Positions 9,048 to 17,829 of a DNA stretch of 64,000 nt are shown here, piece after piece; the stretch's first letter is position 1, and each line of letters begins with the position of its first letter. Both the position numbers and the translations under genes were made by a program. The DNA comes from Hyphomicrobiales bacterium (lineage in GTDB: Bacteria; Pseudomonadota; Alphaproteobacteria; Rhizobiales; Rhizobiaceae). The stretch lies in NCBI GenBank assembly GCA_900466575.1, contig UBMP01000009.1, forward strand, positions 62,001 through 126,000, given 5' to 3'. The notes below the pieces were generated by a model. That model saw only the letters and a list, made by a program, of their open reading frames with translations, was not told where the DNA came from and searched no databases.

Positions 9048-10241
9048 ATGGATCCCATAAGCACCCTTTTTCTCGACACGGATCAGCCCGCCAGCCGCAT
9101 CGTTCGGGCTATGGCGGCGATCGGCTCGGCGACGGCGAGCCAGTTGGTGCAGGCCACCGGTCTTGCGCGGTCAACCGTGTCCACGCTTCTGACCGAATTG
9201 CGGGAAACAGGGGTTGTCATCGAACTGGACAGCCGGAGCACGGGTTTTGGCCGGCCGTCGCAATTGTTGTCACTGAACCCGGCCCGCGGGCGGTGTGCAG
9301 GCGTGCTTCTGGGGCTCGGTGAAATCCGCATTTCCGTCTGCGATCTGACGCACTCGGTCCTTTCGGATGTCTGGCTGCCGATCAATCTCGATTATTCGCC
9401 CGAAGAGGCCGCACGCGCAGTTCGCAAGAGCCTCGAACAGCAATGCGACACACTGGGCATCCGAATTTCGGATCTGCTGGGTGTAGGCTTGGCCATCTCG
9501 GCACCCCTTTCCTTTGAAGGCAAGGTTCTCAATGGCGATGTTCTGCCCACCTGGAACGGAGTGGATATTGCCAGCGTTTTCGCGGCCGAGCTCGACTGTC
9601 CCATTCATGCCGAAAATGAAAGCCATTGCGGCGCCTTGGCCGAGATGACCTGGGGCGCGGCCATGGGTGAAAAGAACTTCATTCTTTTCAAGTTCGACCT
9701 TGGAGTGGGCGGCGCCATCGTTCTGGATGGTGCGGTCCACAGAGGCACGTTTGGCAATGCTGCAGAATTCGGCCATCTGGTGCTCGATCCCCGGGGAGAG
9801 CTATGCCGATGCGGCAGCCGCGGTTGCCTGACCCTTTCTGTGGGCGCGTTTCATCTGCTTCGAAAGGCTGAAGAGTTCACCGGACATCCGGTTTCGATCG
9901 ACGAATTCATCGAGCATGCCCGCGCAGGTCATATCGGCTACCGGCGTCTCGTCGAGGACGCCGCAGATATCGCGGGCTGGGGGATGGGCCTGACGGCGAC
10001 CATCCTGAACCCGCCGCTTTTCGTGATTGCCGGAAAACTCGCCATGGTGGGCGACTTCTTCGTGGAGCGTCTTCAGAAAAGCTTCGAGCGGCACACGCTT
10101 CCGCAGATGGAGGTCCAGGGCAAGGGTCGCCCGCGTTTTGTCGTGGGCAAGTTTCTGGGCAATGACGATACAGTCATGGGCGCCGTCGCACTCGTCTTGC
10201 ATCAGCATGGGAAGGTGACGGCCTCGCATGAGGGCGGCTGA
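9048..10241 (+). CDS. ROK-family transcriptional regulator (NagC/XylR type)
   Basis: This 397-residue regulator has an N-terminal winged helix (SATASQLVQATGLARSTVSTL, about residues 25-45) followed by an actin-like ROK sugar-sensing domain. The LGVGGAIVLDG glycine loop and the zinc-binding CRCGSRGCL motif are both present. The start MDPIS at 9048 is preferred; an upstream GTG at 8928 would add 40 residues without family resemblance. It is divergent from the ABC operon beginning at 8806 and is its likely sugar-responsive repressor. Confidence 0.9.
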   Translation: MDPISTLFLDTDQPASRIVRAMAAIGSATASQLVQATGLARSTVSTLLTELRETGVVIELDSRSTGFGRPSQLLSLNPARGRCAGVLLGLGEIRISVCDLTHSVLSDVWLPINLDYSPEEAARAVRKSLEQQCDTLGIRISDLLGVGLAISAPLSFEGKVLNGDVLPTWNGVDIASVFAAELDCPIHAENESHCGALAEMTWGAAMGEKNFILFKFDLGVGGAIVLDGAVHRGTFGNAAEFGHLVLDPRGELCRCGSRGCLTLSVGAFHLLRKAEEFTGHPVSIDEFIEHARAGHIGYRRLVEDAADIAGWGMGLTATILNPPLFVIAGKLAMVGDFFVERLQKSFERHTLPQMEVQGKGRPRFVVGKFLGNDDTVMGAVALVLHQHGKVTASHEGG

Positions 10242-10349
10242 GAAGAGGCTGGCTGCCACCGTTGCGCTGCCTGCCAAAGCCTTGCCAGTCGAACTAAACT
10301 GAAGGTCTCGACGCGGAGCGGTACCGGTTTTTCCGCCGTCGTGCGGCCC

Positions 10350-10826
10350 TCAATCTATCCGGTAAACCGAAATCGTCACGTCGCTGGGCCGAAAGGCGCA
10401 AGAGGAGATGAACAGGCGGTCGCTCAGCCAGACATGCGGCCCCTCTGGCGCATCGAAGACGGGGGCAGCACGGAAATAATACTGATCCGGCGTCACAAGC
10501 TCACCTGCATCGACCTTTTCCACGGTTTCGACGGGAGCCGTGAACAGCCCGTCATTGCGGATGTAGATCGGCGTCCCGTCCTCCGCCTCCAGCATGTAAT
10601 GCGCGCTGACCAGCGTCGAGCGGTCGTTGCGCACGAGCGCGTAGTCCGCCCCGCCAGGGCAGACGCGGCCGTTGAGAAGCGGACCCGCAACCGAGCCCCC
10701 GATGATCGGAAAGATGCGCCTCTCTCCGAGCCGTCCGCGCCCGGCAAAGGTGGGCTGGCCGAGATCGACATAGATGTCGAAGGCGAAGGTCAGGTTCGGG
10801 GCAATGGTTTTCAGTCGCGATGTCAT
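10350..10826 (-). CDS. DUF3237 family protein
   Basis: This 158-residue protein is of the DUF3237 (UPF0311) family, recognisable from GRRIFPIIGGSVAGP-like spacing, the GGADYALVRNDRS segment and the C-terminal VWLSDRLFISS. Members are small beta-barrel proteins without a proven function, often near aromatic or amide catabolic genes. It is the last gene of the Liv-type operon, 22 bases after livM, so it may act on the imported compound. Confidence 0.82.
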   Translation of the reverse strand: MTSRLKTIAPNLTFAFDIYVDLGQPTFAGRGRLGERRIFPIIGGSVAGPLLNGRVCPGGADYALVRNDRSTLVSAHYMLEAEDGTPIYIRNDGLFTAPVETVEKVDAGELVTPDQYYFRAAPVFDAPEGPHVWLSDRLFISSCAFRPSDVTISVYRID

Positions 10827-10848
10827 CCGATCCTCCCGGGATTGCTAC

Positions 10849-11811
10849 CTATTGCGTGACCCATTTGGTCGGGAAAAGCTGGAAGCCGGTCCGTGCCTGA
10901 ACCAGACCCCAGAGGCCTTGCGGCGCAAAGAGCATGGTGAGCGCGGCAATTGCGCCCTGGATGATCAGGAACAGGCCGCCATGATCCTGCAGGAACTCGC
11001 GCAGCAGGAAATAGATCGCGGTCCCGATCAGCGGCCCTTCCAATGTGCCTGCACCGCCGACGATGACGATGAAGAGAATGCGGATCTGCCAGTCGAGATC
11101 GAAGGCTCCGGCCGGATCCACATAGAGAACGGAAAGATAGTAGATCGCGCCGCCCACCGCGCAGATCACCGCGGAGGCGACAAAGGCGATGATGCGCGAG
11201 CGGCCGGGTGCGATGCCGACGCTGGCCGCCGCAGTCTCGTTGTCGCGGATCGCCATCAGGCCGAGGCCGAAGCGGGTGCGCAGCAGGCCGAAGATCGCAA
11301 ACTGCGTGACGAGGACGAGCGCCAGCGCCGCCCAGAAGACAGCATCGCCGAACGTCGTGGGATCGATATCGGGCGCGTTCAGCACCATGCCCTGCGAGGA
11401 GCCAACAAAATCCCATTGACCGACGAGCAACCGCAGGCAATCGGCCAGCACCCAGATGCCGATGGAGAAATAGGCATCGCGCGAGCCCTTGAGCAGCAGA
11501 GCGATCACGACCGCGACGACCGCCGAGACAGTCGCGCTGAAAGCGAGGCCGAGAAAGGGCGAAATCCCGAGCGTGTTGACGACGAGAAAGAGCGTGTAGG
11601 CGCCGACGCCGATGAAGGCCTGATGGCCGAAGGAGAGGAGCCCGGTATAGCCGCAGAGCAGGTTCCAGCCCTGCGCCATGGCCAGCACGAGGCAGATTTC
11701 CATCGGCAGCCGGCGATCGACAGGCAGAAGAATGGCGGAGAGAGCCAGCGCGCCGACGAGCAGGACGCCACCGATCAGGCCGGCATTGCGCGAAAAGACT
11801 GGACCGTTCAT
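10849..11811 (-). CDS. livM: Branched-chain amino acid-type ABC permease LivM
   Basis: This is a 320-residue membrane protein with 8-10 hydrophobic segments and the LivM hallmarks CGYTGLLSFGHQAFIGVGAY and GAGTLEGPLIGTAIYF. The LivM/LivH family transports branched-chain amino acids, but also urea, amides and aromatic compounds. Its start overlaps the livH stop by four bases. The divergent amidase suggests an amide or amino-acid-like substrate rather than leucine itself. Confidence 0.92.
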   Translation of the reverse strand: MNGPVFSRNAGLIGGVLLVGALALSAILLPVDRRLPMEICLVLAMAQGWNLLCGYTGLLSFGHQAFIGVGAYTLFLVVNTLGISPFLGLAFSATVSAVVAVVIALLLKGSRDAYFSIGIWVLADCLRLLVGQWDFVGSSQGMVLNAPDIDPTTFGDAVFWAALALVLVTQFAIFGLLRTRFGLGLMAIRDNETAAASVGIAPGRSRIIAFVASAVICAVGGAIYYLSVLYVDPAGAFDLDWQIRILFIVIVGGAGTLEGPLIGTAIYFLLREFLQDHGGLFLIIQGAIAALTMLFAPQGLWGLVQARTGFQLFPTKWVTQ

Positions 11812-12680
11812 GCCCGCCTCCGGATGAAAAGGGCCGGCAGGTTTGCCTGCTTGGCCAAGAGAATGAGGAAGAAGGCGAGATGGCCGAAGAGCGGCCCCGA
11901 ATTGGGATTGATCCGCAAGCCGATCAGCTGCACCACGCCGAGGAAGAGGCCGGCGAGGAAACTGCCGCGCAGCGAGCCGATGCCGCCGATGATGACGACT
12001 TCGAAGGAGATCAGCAACCGCTCGACGCCGCTATAGGGCGAATAGGAGCTGCGGATTGCGAGCAGGAGGCCGGCAATGGCCGAAAGCGTCACCGCAAGCC
12101 CCATGGCGATGGCATAGACGCGCTTGCGGTTGAAGCCCAGCGTCTCGAGAATCTCGAAGTCGTCGGCTGCTGCCCTGAAGGCGCGGCCGAGCGTCGTCCG
12201 CGTCAGCAAAATATGCATCAGCACGAAAAGCAGGACGGCGATCAGGAAGATGATGATCGGGAGGACGCCGATGGAGGTCCCGAAGATCGAAACGCCTTGG
12301 TCCTGGAGCGGGCCAATGTCGATCGCGCGGATATCGGCGCCATAATATTCCACGAGCGCATTGCGGATGATGATCGACAGACCCATGGTCGCGACCATGG
12401 CCGGCACAGGGTTTGGGCCGATCATGCGGTTGAGCATCACGGTCTGCAGGGCCCAGCCCAGCGCGAAGGTGATCACGGCGACCAGGACAATCACGGCGGG
12501 CAGAGGCAAATGCGTCACAGACAGCAGCGATGCGCCGATATAGGCTCCGAGTACGATGAATTCGCCATGCGCGATATTGACGATCCGCATGATGCCGAAG
12601 GCGAATGCAAGGCCCAGGCCGAAGAGACCATAAAGGCCGCCGACCATGAGCCCATTGAGAATAGTTGGCAGAAAGCTCAT
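11808..12680 (-). CDS. livH: Branched-chain amino acid-type ABC permease LivH
   Basis: This 290-residue membrane protein has the LivH landmarks LNGLMVGGLYGLFGLGLAFAF, IVNIAHGEFIVLGAYIG and IIGGIGSLRGSFLAGLFLG. It dimerises with LivM to form the channel. It overlaps livF upstream and livM downstream by four bases each, so the permeases and ATPases are translationally coupled. Confidence 0.93.
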   Translation of the reverse strand: MSFLPTILNGLMVGGLYGLFGLGLAFAFGIMRIVNIAHGEFIVLGAYIGASLLSVTHLPLPAVIVLVAVITFALGWALQTVMLNRMIGPNPVPAMVATMGLSIIIRNALVEYYGADIRAIDIGPLQDQGVSIFGTSIGVLPIIIFLIAVLLFVLMHILLTRTTLGRAFRAAADDFEILETLGFNRKRVYAIAMGLAVTLSAIAGLLLAIRSSYSPYSGVERLLISFEVVIIGGIGSLRGSFLAGLFLGVVQLIGLRINPNSGPLFGHLAFFLILLAKQANLPALFIRRRA

Positions 12681-13384
12681 GTGCGGGTCTCTCCGAAATA
12701 GGCTTCGCGGATCGCCTCGGGCGTGACCGTCGAGGATTTAGCGGCGAGCCGCACCTTGCCCTTGAGCAGGCAATAAAGACGGTCGGAGGCGGAGCGTGCC
12801 CGGACAGTGTCCTGCTCGACGAGCACGATCGAGACGCCTTCTTTGCGAATGCCGTCGAAACAGGCGTAGATTTCCGAAATCACCTTCGGCGCGAGACCGA
12901 GCGACAGCTCGTCGCACAGGAGGACACGCGGATTGGTCAAAAGCGCGCGGGAGATCGCCACCATCTGCTGCTGCCCGCCCGACAGGTCGGAGGCGCGGTG
13001 ACTGCGGAATTCCTTCATCGCGGGGAAGAGGTCGTAGACGCGTTGAAGCGTCCATGGCCCTTTGCGGGCTCGCGCCATGGCGAGAAGCAGATTTTCCTCG
13101 ACGGTCAGCGATGAGAAGAGCCGCCGCCCTTCCGGCACCAGTGCCACGCCGCGCCGCGCGAGAAGATCGCAGCGAAGCCGCGTCACGTCTTCACCGGCGA
13201 GACGAATACGGCCGTTGCGGCATTGCGTCAGACCGATCATGGCGCGCAGAAGCGTCGACTTCCCCGCCCCATTCGCGCCGATAATTGCAACCGTCTCACC
13301 CTCGTCCACCGTCAGCGACACATCGAAAGTCGCCTGCAGGTCGCGATAGAAGACGTCGACATGTTCCAGCTCAAGCAGCGTCAT
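12677..13384 (-). CDS. livF: Branched-chain amino acid-type ABC ATPase LivF
   Basis: This is a 235-residue ATPase with Walker A GANGAGKST, the LivF-specific VPEGRRLFSSLTVEENL, the signature LSGGQQQMV and a Walker B region VLLCDELSLGLAP. The start MTLLELEH at 13384 lies inside the end of livG (14-base overlap); a longer in-frame extension upstream would only read through livG. It works with LivG to energise LivH/LivM. Confidence 0.93.
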   Translation of the reverse strand: MTLLELEHVDVFYRDLQATFDVSLTVDEGETVAIIGANGAGKSTLLRAMIGLTQCRNGRIRLAGEDVTRLRCDLLARRGVALVPEGRRLFSSLTVEENLLLAMARARKGPWTLQRVYDLFPAMKEFRSHRASDLSGGQQQMVAISRALLTNPRVLLCDELSLGLAPKVISEIYACFDGIRKEGVSIVLVEQDTVRARSASDRLYCLLKGKVRLAAKSSTVTPEAIREAYFGETRT

Positions 13385-14093
13385 CGATCGAGATCCCCAG
13401 ATAGATTTCCTGAACGAGGCGCGATGCCATGACCTCGGCCGGGTCTCCATCCGCGACCTTCTCGCCGAAATTCAGCACCATGATCCGGGTGGCGACCGCC
13501 ATCAGTGCATGGGCGATATGCTCGATCCAGATGACGGCGCGGTCCTTTTTCAGAACCTTGACGATTTCTATGATGTCGTGGACTTCCTCTTCGGTAAGGC
13601 CACCGGCGATTTCGTCGAGCAGGATGACCTTGGTGCCGACACTCATCGCCTTGGCGAGTTCCAGCCGCTTGCGGTCGAGAAGCGGCAGGGCGCCCGCCGG
13701 CATGTTGGCCTTCGGCAACAGGCCGGCAGTATCGAGAATGGCGCGCGTTTCAGCACTGGCGGCAGCCCCCCGCAGCCGCGGCCCGTGCATCACACCGGCC
13801 AGCACGTTTTCAAAGACGGAGAGACCGACGAAGGTGCGCGGCACCTGGTAGGCGCGGCCGAGGCCCAGACGCGCCCGTTCATACTGGGTGAGCCGCGACA
13901 CGTCCTGCCCGTCGAGCTTCACCGCACCGCGGTTGACCGAGACGGTTCCGTCCAGCGCGTTGAACAGCGTGGTCTTGCCGGCGCCGTTCGGCCCGATAAT
14001 GCCGAGGCATTCGCCCTGAACCACCGAAAAGCTCACCTTGTCGACCACGGTCTTCGTGCCGTACGACTTGCAGAGGCCCTCTGCTTCCAACAT
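13371..14093 (-). CDS. livG: Branched-chain amino acid-type ABC ATPase LivG, with atypical signature motif
   Basis: This is a 240-residue ATPase. Walker A GPNGAGKTT and the LivG-like AYQVPRTFVGLSVFENVLAGV are clear, and Walker B is VILLDEIAGGL. The usual signature (LSYGQQ or LSGGQ) is replaced by LPLLDRKRLELAKAM, with leucine and aspartate where the glycines stand. The ATG at 14093 is preferred to the upstream GTG because GGAGGAG lies 9 bases before it. The second ATPase, LivF, keeps a normal signature, so the pair may be asymmetric. Confidence 0.9.
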   Translation of the reverse strand: MLEAEGLCKSYGTKTVVDKVSFSVVQGECLGIIGPNGAGKTTLFNALDGTVSVNRGAVKLDGQDVSRLTQYERARLGLGRAYQVPRTFVGLSVFENVLAGVMHGPRLRGAAASAETRAILDTAGLLPKANMPAGALPLLDRKRLELAKAMSVGTKVILLDEIAGGLTEEEVHDIIEIVKVLKKDRAVIWIEHIAHALMAVATRIMVLNFGEKVADGDPAEVMASRLVQEIYLGISIDDAA

Positions 14094-14209
14094 GTCCCGA
14101 AACTCCTCCACCCAAAATGCGCCCGGGCGAGCAGCCGATCAGGCTTGATGAACCGCCTGACCCGCAGCCTGAGACGCCCGCGCGCTTCTTCAATTTTCCG
14201 ATGAGCGTG

Positions 14210-15547
14210 TCATCCGAGCTCGGAGAGCAGCTTGAACTCGTCCTCGACCTGGAAGGGCGAATCCGAGCCCTTGTAGGTGACGACGAGGTCATACTTGAAC
14301 TTGCCGCCCTTGGCCTTGCGCCACTGGCCAGCAACCAAAGGCGTGCTGGCGAGCCCCGGAACCTTGGCGGAGGCGAAGTCGACCTTGCCGACTACGGTTT
14401 CAAGCGTCAGCTTTGCAAGCGCGGCCTGCACGGCCTTCTTGTCCTTGGGGTCGCCCGAGGCCTTGAGGCCGGCCAGCGCCACTTCCCAGACGGCATGCGT
14501 GTAGCCGAGAACGGCCGTCCACTGCTTGCCGGTCGTGCTTTCCCATTCGGCAGCCATGTCCTTTGCGCTCTGGCCCGTCAGCGAAGACGTGTAGGGCAGC
14601 TTCGGTGACCACCAGATTTCCGTCGACATCCCGTCACCGCGATCACCCAGCGCCTCAACCCCGCCGGGGAAGAGGAAGGCGCCCGCAACGGTCGCAATTT
14701 CCGGCTTGTATTTGGACTGTGCCGCACTGCGCCACATGCCGGCAAAGTGATCGGCAAACATGAAGCCAGAGAGGATTTGTGCATTGCCCTGCTGGAAGGT
14801 TGCTACCTGGTTGGAGAAGTCCTGCGTCTCCATCTTGAACATGCCGCCATCAACCGTCTTGTAGCCGGCGGCCTTCAACGTTGCCGGCAGTCCGTGTTGT
14901 GGGTCCGCAAAGCCGCGCGAGGCGGGTTGGTCGACGAAGCTGACGGCGACGGTATCATTGAGGCGCTTGCGCACCGGCTCCCACAGGCCGGTATAGGCCG
15001 TGCTGATATCGGTGGTCGAGAAGCAGAAGTGGAAGGTCCACGGCGTGCCCTTGTTGGAATAGCCGTCCGGTCCACCGCGAATGCCGAGAATGGCATCAGA
15101 CGGAAGGATGCTGGAGACGATCGGGGTCTTGGTGACGATCGCCATCTGACCGCCGCCGATGGCGGCCAAGGCTTCCGAGGCGACGATCAGATCGACCTTT
15201 TCACGGGTCATCAGGTCGATGGTGACCTGCGTTGCGACGTTGACCGAGCTCTGGCTGTCACGCAGCAGGATTTCAACCGAATAGGTCTTCGCGCCGATCT
15301 TGAGGCCGCCCTTGAAGAGCTTCTCCATCTGCGCCTTGATGAAATCCACCGGCTCGCCGAAGAGCGCGCCCGGACCTGACAGTGCCCCGACCCAGCCGAT
15401 GCGCAAGACATCGCCGCCGGCAGCGTGTGCCGCGGGAAAATGCAGTGAGAATGCCGCGGTCGCAGCACCCAACGCGCCGAGCTTCAGCACATCGCGACGC
15501 GATGCAGACTGAGTGGCAGACGTAATTTTCCTGTTGATTGGTTTCAT
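14210..15547 (-). CDS. Liv-type periplasmic substrate-binding protein, Tat-exported
   Basis: This 445-residue protein has a twin-arginine signal (SASRRDVLKLGALGAATAAF, about residues 11-30) and a Peripla_BP_6 type domain beginning IGWVGALSGPGALFGEPV. It should bind the substrate of the LivHMGF channel. The ATG at 15547 follows GGAGGAG closely; the frame extends further upstream without support. It is the first gene of the leftward operon and has its own good promoter in the divergent gap to the amidase. Substrate unknown; the amidase context suggests an amide or related nitrogen compound. Confidence 0.92.
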   Translation of the reverse strand: MKPINRKITSATQSASRRDVLKLGALGAATAAFSLHFPAAHAAGGDVLRIGWVGALSGPGALFGEPVDFIKAQMEKLFKGGLKIGAKTYSVEILLRDSQSSVNVATQVTIDLMTREKVDLIVASEALAAIGGGQMAIVTKTPIVSSILPSDAILGIRGGPDGYSNKGTPWTFHFCFSTTDISTAYTGLWEPVRKRLNDTVAVSFVDQPASRGFADPQHGLPATLKAAGYKTVDGGMFKMETQDFSNQVATFQQGNAQILSGFMFADHFAGMWRSAAQSKYKPEIATVAGAFLFPGGVEALGDRGDGMSTEIWWSPKLPYTSSLTGQSAKDMAAEWESTTGKQWTAVLGYTHAVWEVALAGLKASGDPKDKKAVQAALAKLTLETVVGKVDFASAKVPGLASTPLVAGQWRKAKGGKFKYDLVVTYKGSDSPFQVEDEFKLLSELG

Positions 15548-15593
15548 GTTTTCTCCTCCCGAAACGAATTCCCAATTCGTAATCGACAATCTA

Positions 15594-15635
15594 GTCAATT
15601 GACCAAATCATATGATTGGATTAAACGTCCGTCAA
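15594..15635 (-). promoter_or_regulatory. Promoter of the Liv operon with palindromic operator candidates
   Basis: On the minus strand TTGACG (15635-15630) and TATGAT (15612-15607) are spaced by exactly 17 bases, a near-consensus sigma-70 promoter for the binding-protein gene. Immediately downstream lies the perfect palindrome GTCAATTGAC (15594-15603), and ATCATATGAT overlaps the -10 box. These would suit a dimeric TetR repressor such as the one encoded at 17168. TTGACC on the plus strand within the same palindrome could serve the amidase promoter. Confidence 0.55.
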
Positions 15636-15718
15636 CTGGTCAGGCAGCTTGAATTTTGACGGAGGACAAATCTTCCGGATCGAGGACGGGCCGCCGATGG
15701 GAGAAATGGGAGGAAAAC

Positions 15719-17137
15719 ATGACATCAGGCAACGATATCTGGGCGTGGGATTCCGCGCGCACCGCAACGGCCATCCGGGCCGGAGAGATCTCCAGCCGCG
15801 AGGCAACGGAAGCGGTGATTGCGCGCATGCAGGCAGTCAATCCGGCCGTCAACGCCGTGGTTGACGACATGTCTGACGAGGCTCTTGCCGCAGCTGACCA
15901 GGCGGATCTGGCTCTGAGGCGCGGCGATGCCGTCGGGCCGCTTCACGGCGTTCCGATCACCGTCAAGATCAACGTGGATACGGCCGGCCACGCCACGACC
16001 GTCGGGCTTGTCGCTGCAAAGGACGCCATTGCCTCCGAAGACAGCTCACCAGTCGCCAATCTGCGCCATGCCGGCGCGATCGTCGTCGGCCGCACCAATG
16101 TTCCCGCCTTCTGCTATCGCTGGTTCACCCAGAACGATCTTCACGGCAAGACGCTCAACCCCTGGGACCCGGCGCTGACGCCCGGCGGCTCGAGCGGCGG
16201 TGCGGCAGTCGCCTCCGCCATCGGCATCGGCTCGATCACCCATGGCAACGACGTCGCAGGTTCGCTTCGCCTGCCGGCCGCCGTCAACGGCATCTATGGC
16301 TTCAAGCCCACCGTCGGCCGGATTCCGGGCCACAATCCGTCGGCCCATGTCGAAAAGTCACTCTGCCTCCAGCAGGGTGCGACGGAGGGCCTGATGGCGC
16401 GCTCGGTGAACGATCTCCGTCTCGGCCTTGCCGCCCTTGAGCGTCCTGATTACCGCGATCCGACCCTTGCCCCTCTTCCCCTCCCAAGCGCGGAAGACCT
16501 CGCCCCCTGCCGCGTGGCTGTCTATGCAGGCACGCCGGCAGAGGGCGTCGACCCGGCCATGTCGGCGCTTGTCCGGAAGGCGGCCGACTGGCTTGCTGCA
16601 GAGGGCTATGCGGTCGAAGAGGTCGAGCTTCCGCATCTCGGCGAGATGGCCGAGTTGTGGATGGCGATGCTCTATGCCGAAGCGCCGAGCCCGGTCCGCG
16701 AGGTGATGTTCGCGCTGGGCGGCAAGGATTTCGAGACCGCATTCCTGAATACAGCCGGCGCGCTTCCCGTGCTTTCGCCGCTGGAATTCATCCAGTCGTG
16801 GCAGCGTCGGATCGCCATCCAGCGCGCCTGGGCGGAGCTGTTGAAGCGATATCCCGTCGTGCTCATGCCAACGGCGTTCCAGCCGACCTTCCCGCATAAT
16901 CACGATCTCGTCGATATCCCGACCATGGCGAAAGTCCTCGCAGCATTCAAACCGCTCTCGGCGATTGCCGGACTGTCGCTTCCTGCGATTTCGGCGCCGG
17001 CCGGTTTCGTCAACGGCGTGCCCGCCGGCGTGCAGCTGGTCAGCGCCTGGTACCGGGAAGAACGTTGCCTTTCGGCCGCTGCCGCGCTGGAGCGTCATAT
17101 CGGAGCGATCCTGCCCATCGATCCGAAGAGGGCTTGA
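15719..17137 (+). CDS. Amidase (amidase-signature family)
   Basis: This is a 472-residue amidase-signature enzyme. The Ser-cisSer-Lys triad can be placed: Lys83 in ITVKINVD, Ser158 in the TPGGSSGG motif, and nucleophile Ser182 in DVAGSLRLPA. Spacings of 75 and 24 residues match the family. It hydrolyses amides to acid plus ammonia; with no signal peptide it is cytoplasmic. The start at 15719 has GGGAGGA just before it. It is divergent from a Liv-type importer and followed 30 bases later by a TetR regulator, suggesting an uptake-and-hydrolysis module for an amide. Confidence 0.92.
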   Translation: MTSGNDIWAWDSARTATAIRAGEISSREATEAVIARMQAVNPAVNAVVDDMSDEALAAADQADLALRRGDAVGPLHGVPITVKINVDTAGHATTVGLVAAKDAIASEDSSPVANLRHAGAIVVGRTNVPAFCYRWFTQNDLHGKTLNPWDPALTPGGSSGGAAVASAIGIGSITHGNDVAGSLRLPAAVNGIYGFKPTVGRIPGHNPSAHVEKSLCLQQGATEGLMARSVNDLRLGLAALERPDYRDPTLAPLPLPSAEDLAPCRVAVYAGTPAEGVDPAMSALVRKAADWLAAEGYAVEEVELPHLGEMAELWMAMLYAEAPSPVREVMFALGGKDFETAFLNTAGALPVLSPLEFIQSWQRRIAIQRAWAELLKRYPVVLMPTAFQPTFPHNHDLVDIPTMAKVLAAFKPLSAIAGLSLPAISAPAGFVNGVPAGVQLVSAWYREERCLSAAAALERHIGAILPIDPKRA

Positions 17138-17167
17138 TTATTCCGGTTCGACAAAGAAGATGAGGCC

Positions 17168-17815
17168 ATGAAAGCTTCCCTGAAACAGGCCCGAATCGCC
17201 CGGCCGAACAGTGACGGCAAGCGCGAGCTCATCATCGGAGCCGCGCTCAAGGTCATGATTTCGGACGGGCTCTACAACGCGACGACCCGCAAGATTGCGG
17301 AAGCGGCAGGCGTCAACCTCGCCACGCTGCACTATCACTTCAACGACAAGGAAGAGATCTTCTTCCTCGCGATGGGGCAGCTCGTGTCGAATTACCGCAA
17401 GGTTCTGGCGACCCGCTTCATGAAGCCGCAGACGCTGCATGACCGCATTCCCGAACTCCTCTATTTCATCTGGGAGGAAATCGAGAAGGCGCCCGACGAG
17501 CAGCTGGCGCTGCAGGAAATGACACTTTACCTGCTGCGTCATCCGCATGCCGCCACACTCGCTCGCGACAAGGATCACGAATTCCTTTCGCTCTACGAAG
17601 ATACGCTGCTGACTGCAACCGACGCCGCCCGCTGCAGCCCCGAGGAGATCAAGGATCTCGCGAACTTCATCTACACGGGTCTCGTCGGTGCCTTCAATCA
17701 GTGGCTGGCAACCCGCGAAAGGGCTCAGATCCTGAAGGTTCTGGCGAACCTCATCGTTTCAGCGCAACGCCTGTCCGCCAAGGACGACGGAATGTTGGTG
17801 TCCCCGCAGCCCTGA
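17168..17815 (+). CDS. TetR/AcrR-family transcriptional regulator
   Basis: This 215-residue protein has a TetR-type N-terminal helix-turn-helix (IIGAALKVMISDGLYNATTRKIAEAAGVNLATLHYHF, about 24-60, with the usual tyrosine-histidine-phenylalanine end). An all-helical ligand-binding domain follows. It lies 30 bases after the amidase and is probably cotranscribed with it. It is the best candidate to bind the palindromes in the gap at 15548-15718 and so control both amidase and transporter. Confidence 0.9.
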   Translation: MKASLKQARIARPNSDGKRELIIGAALKVMISDGLYNATTRKIAEAAGVNLATLHYHFNDKEEIFFLAMGQLVSNYRKVLATRFMKPQTLHDRIPELLYFIWEEIEKAPDEQLALQEMTLYLLRHPHAATLARDKDHEFLSLYEDTLLTATDAARCSPEEIKDLANFIYTGLVGAFNQWLATRERAQILKVLANLIVSAQRLSAKDDGMLVSPQP

Positions 17816-17829
17816 GCCGGGGCTCGGCA

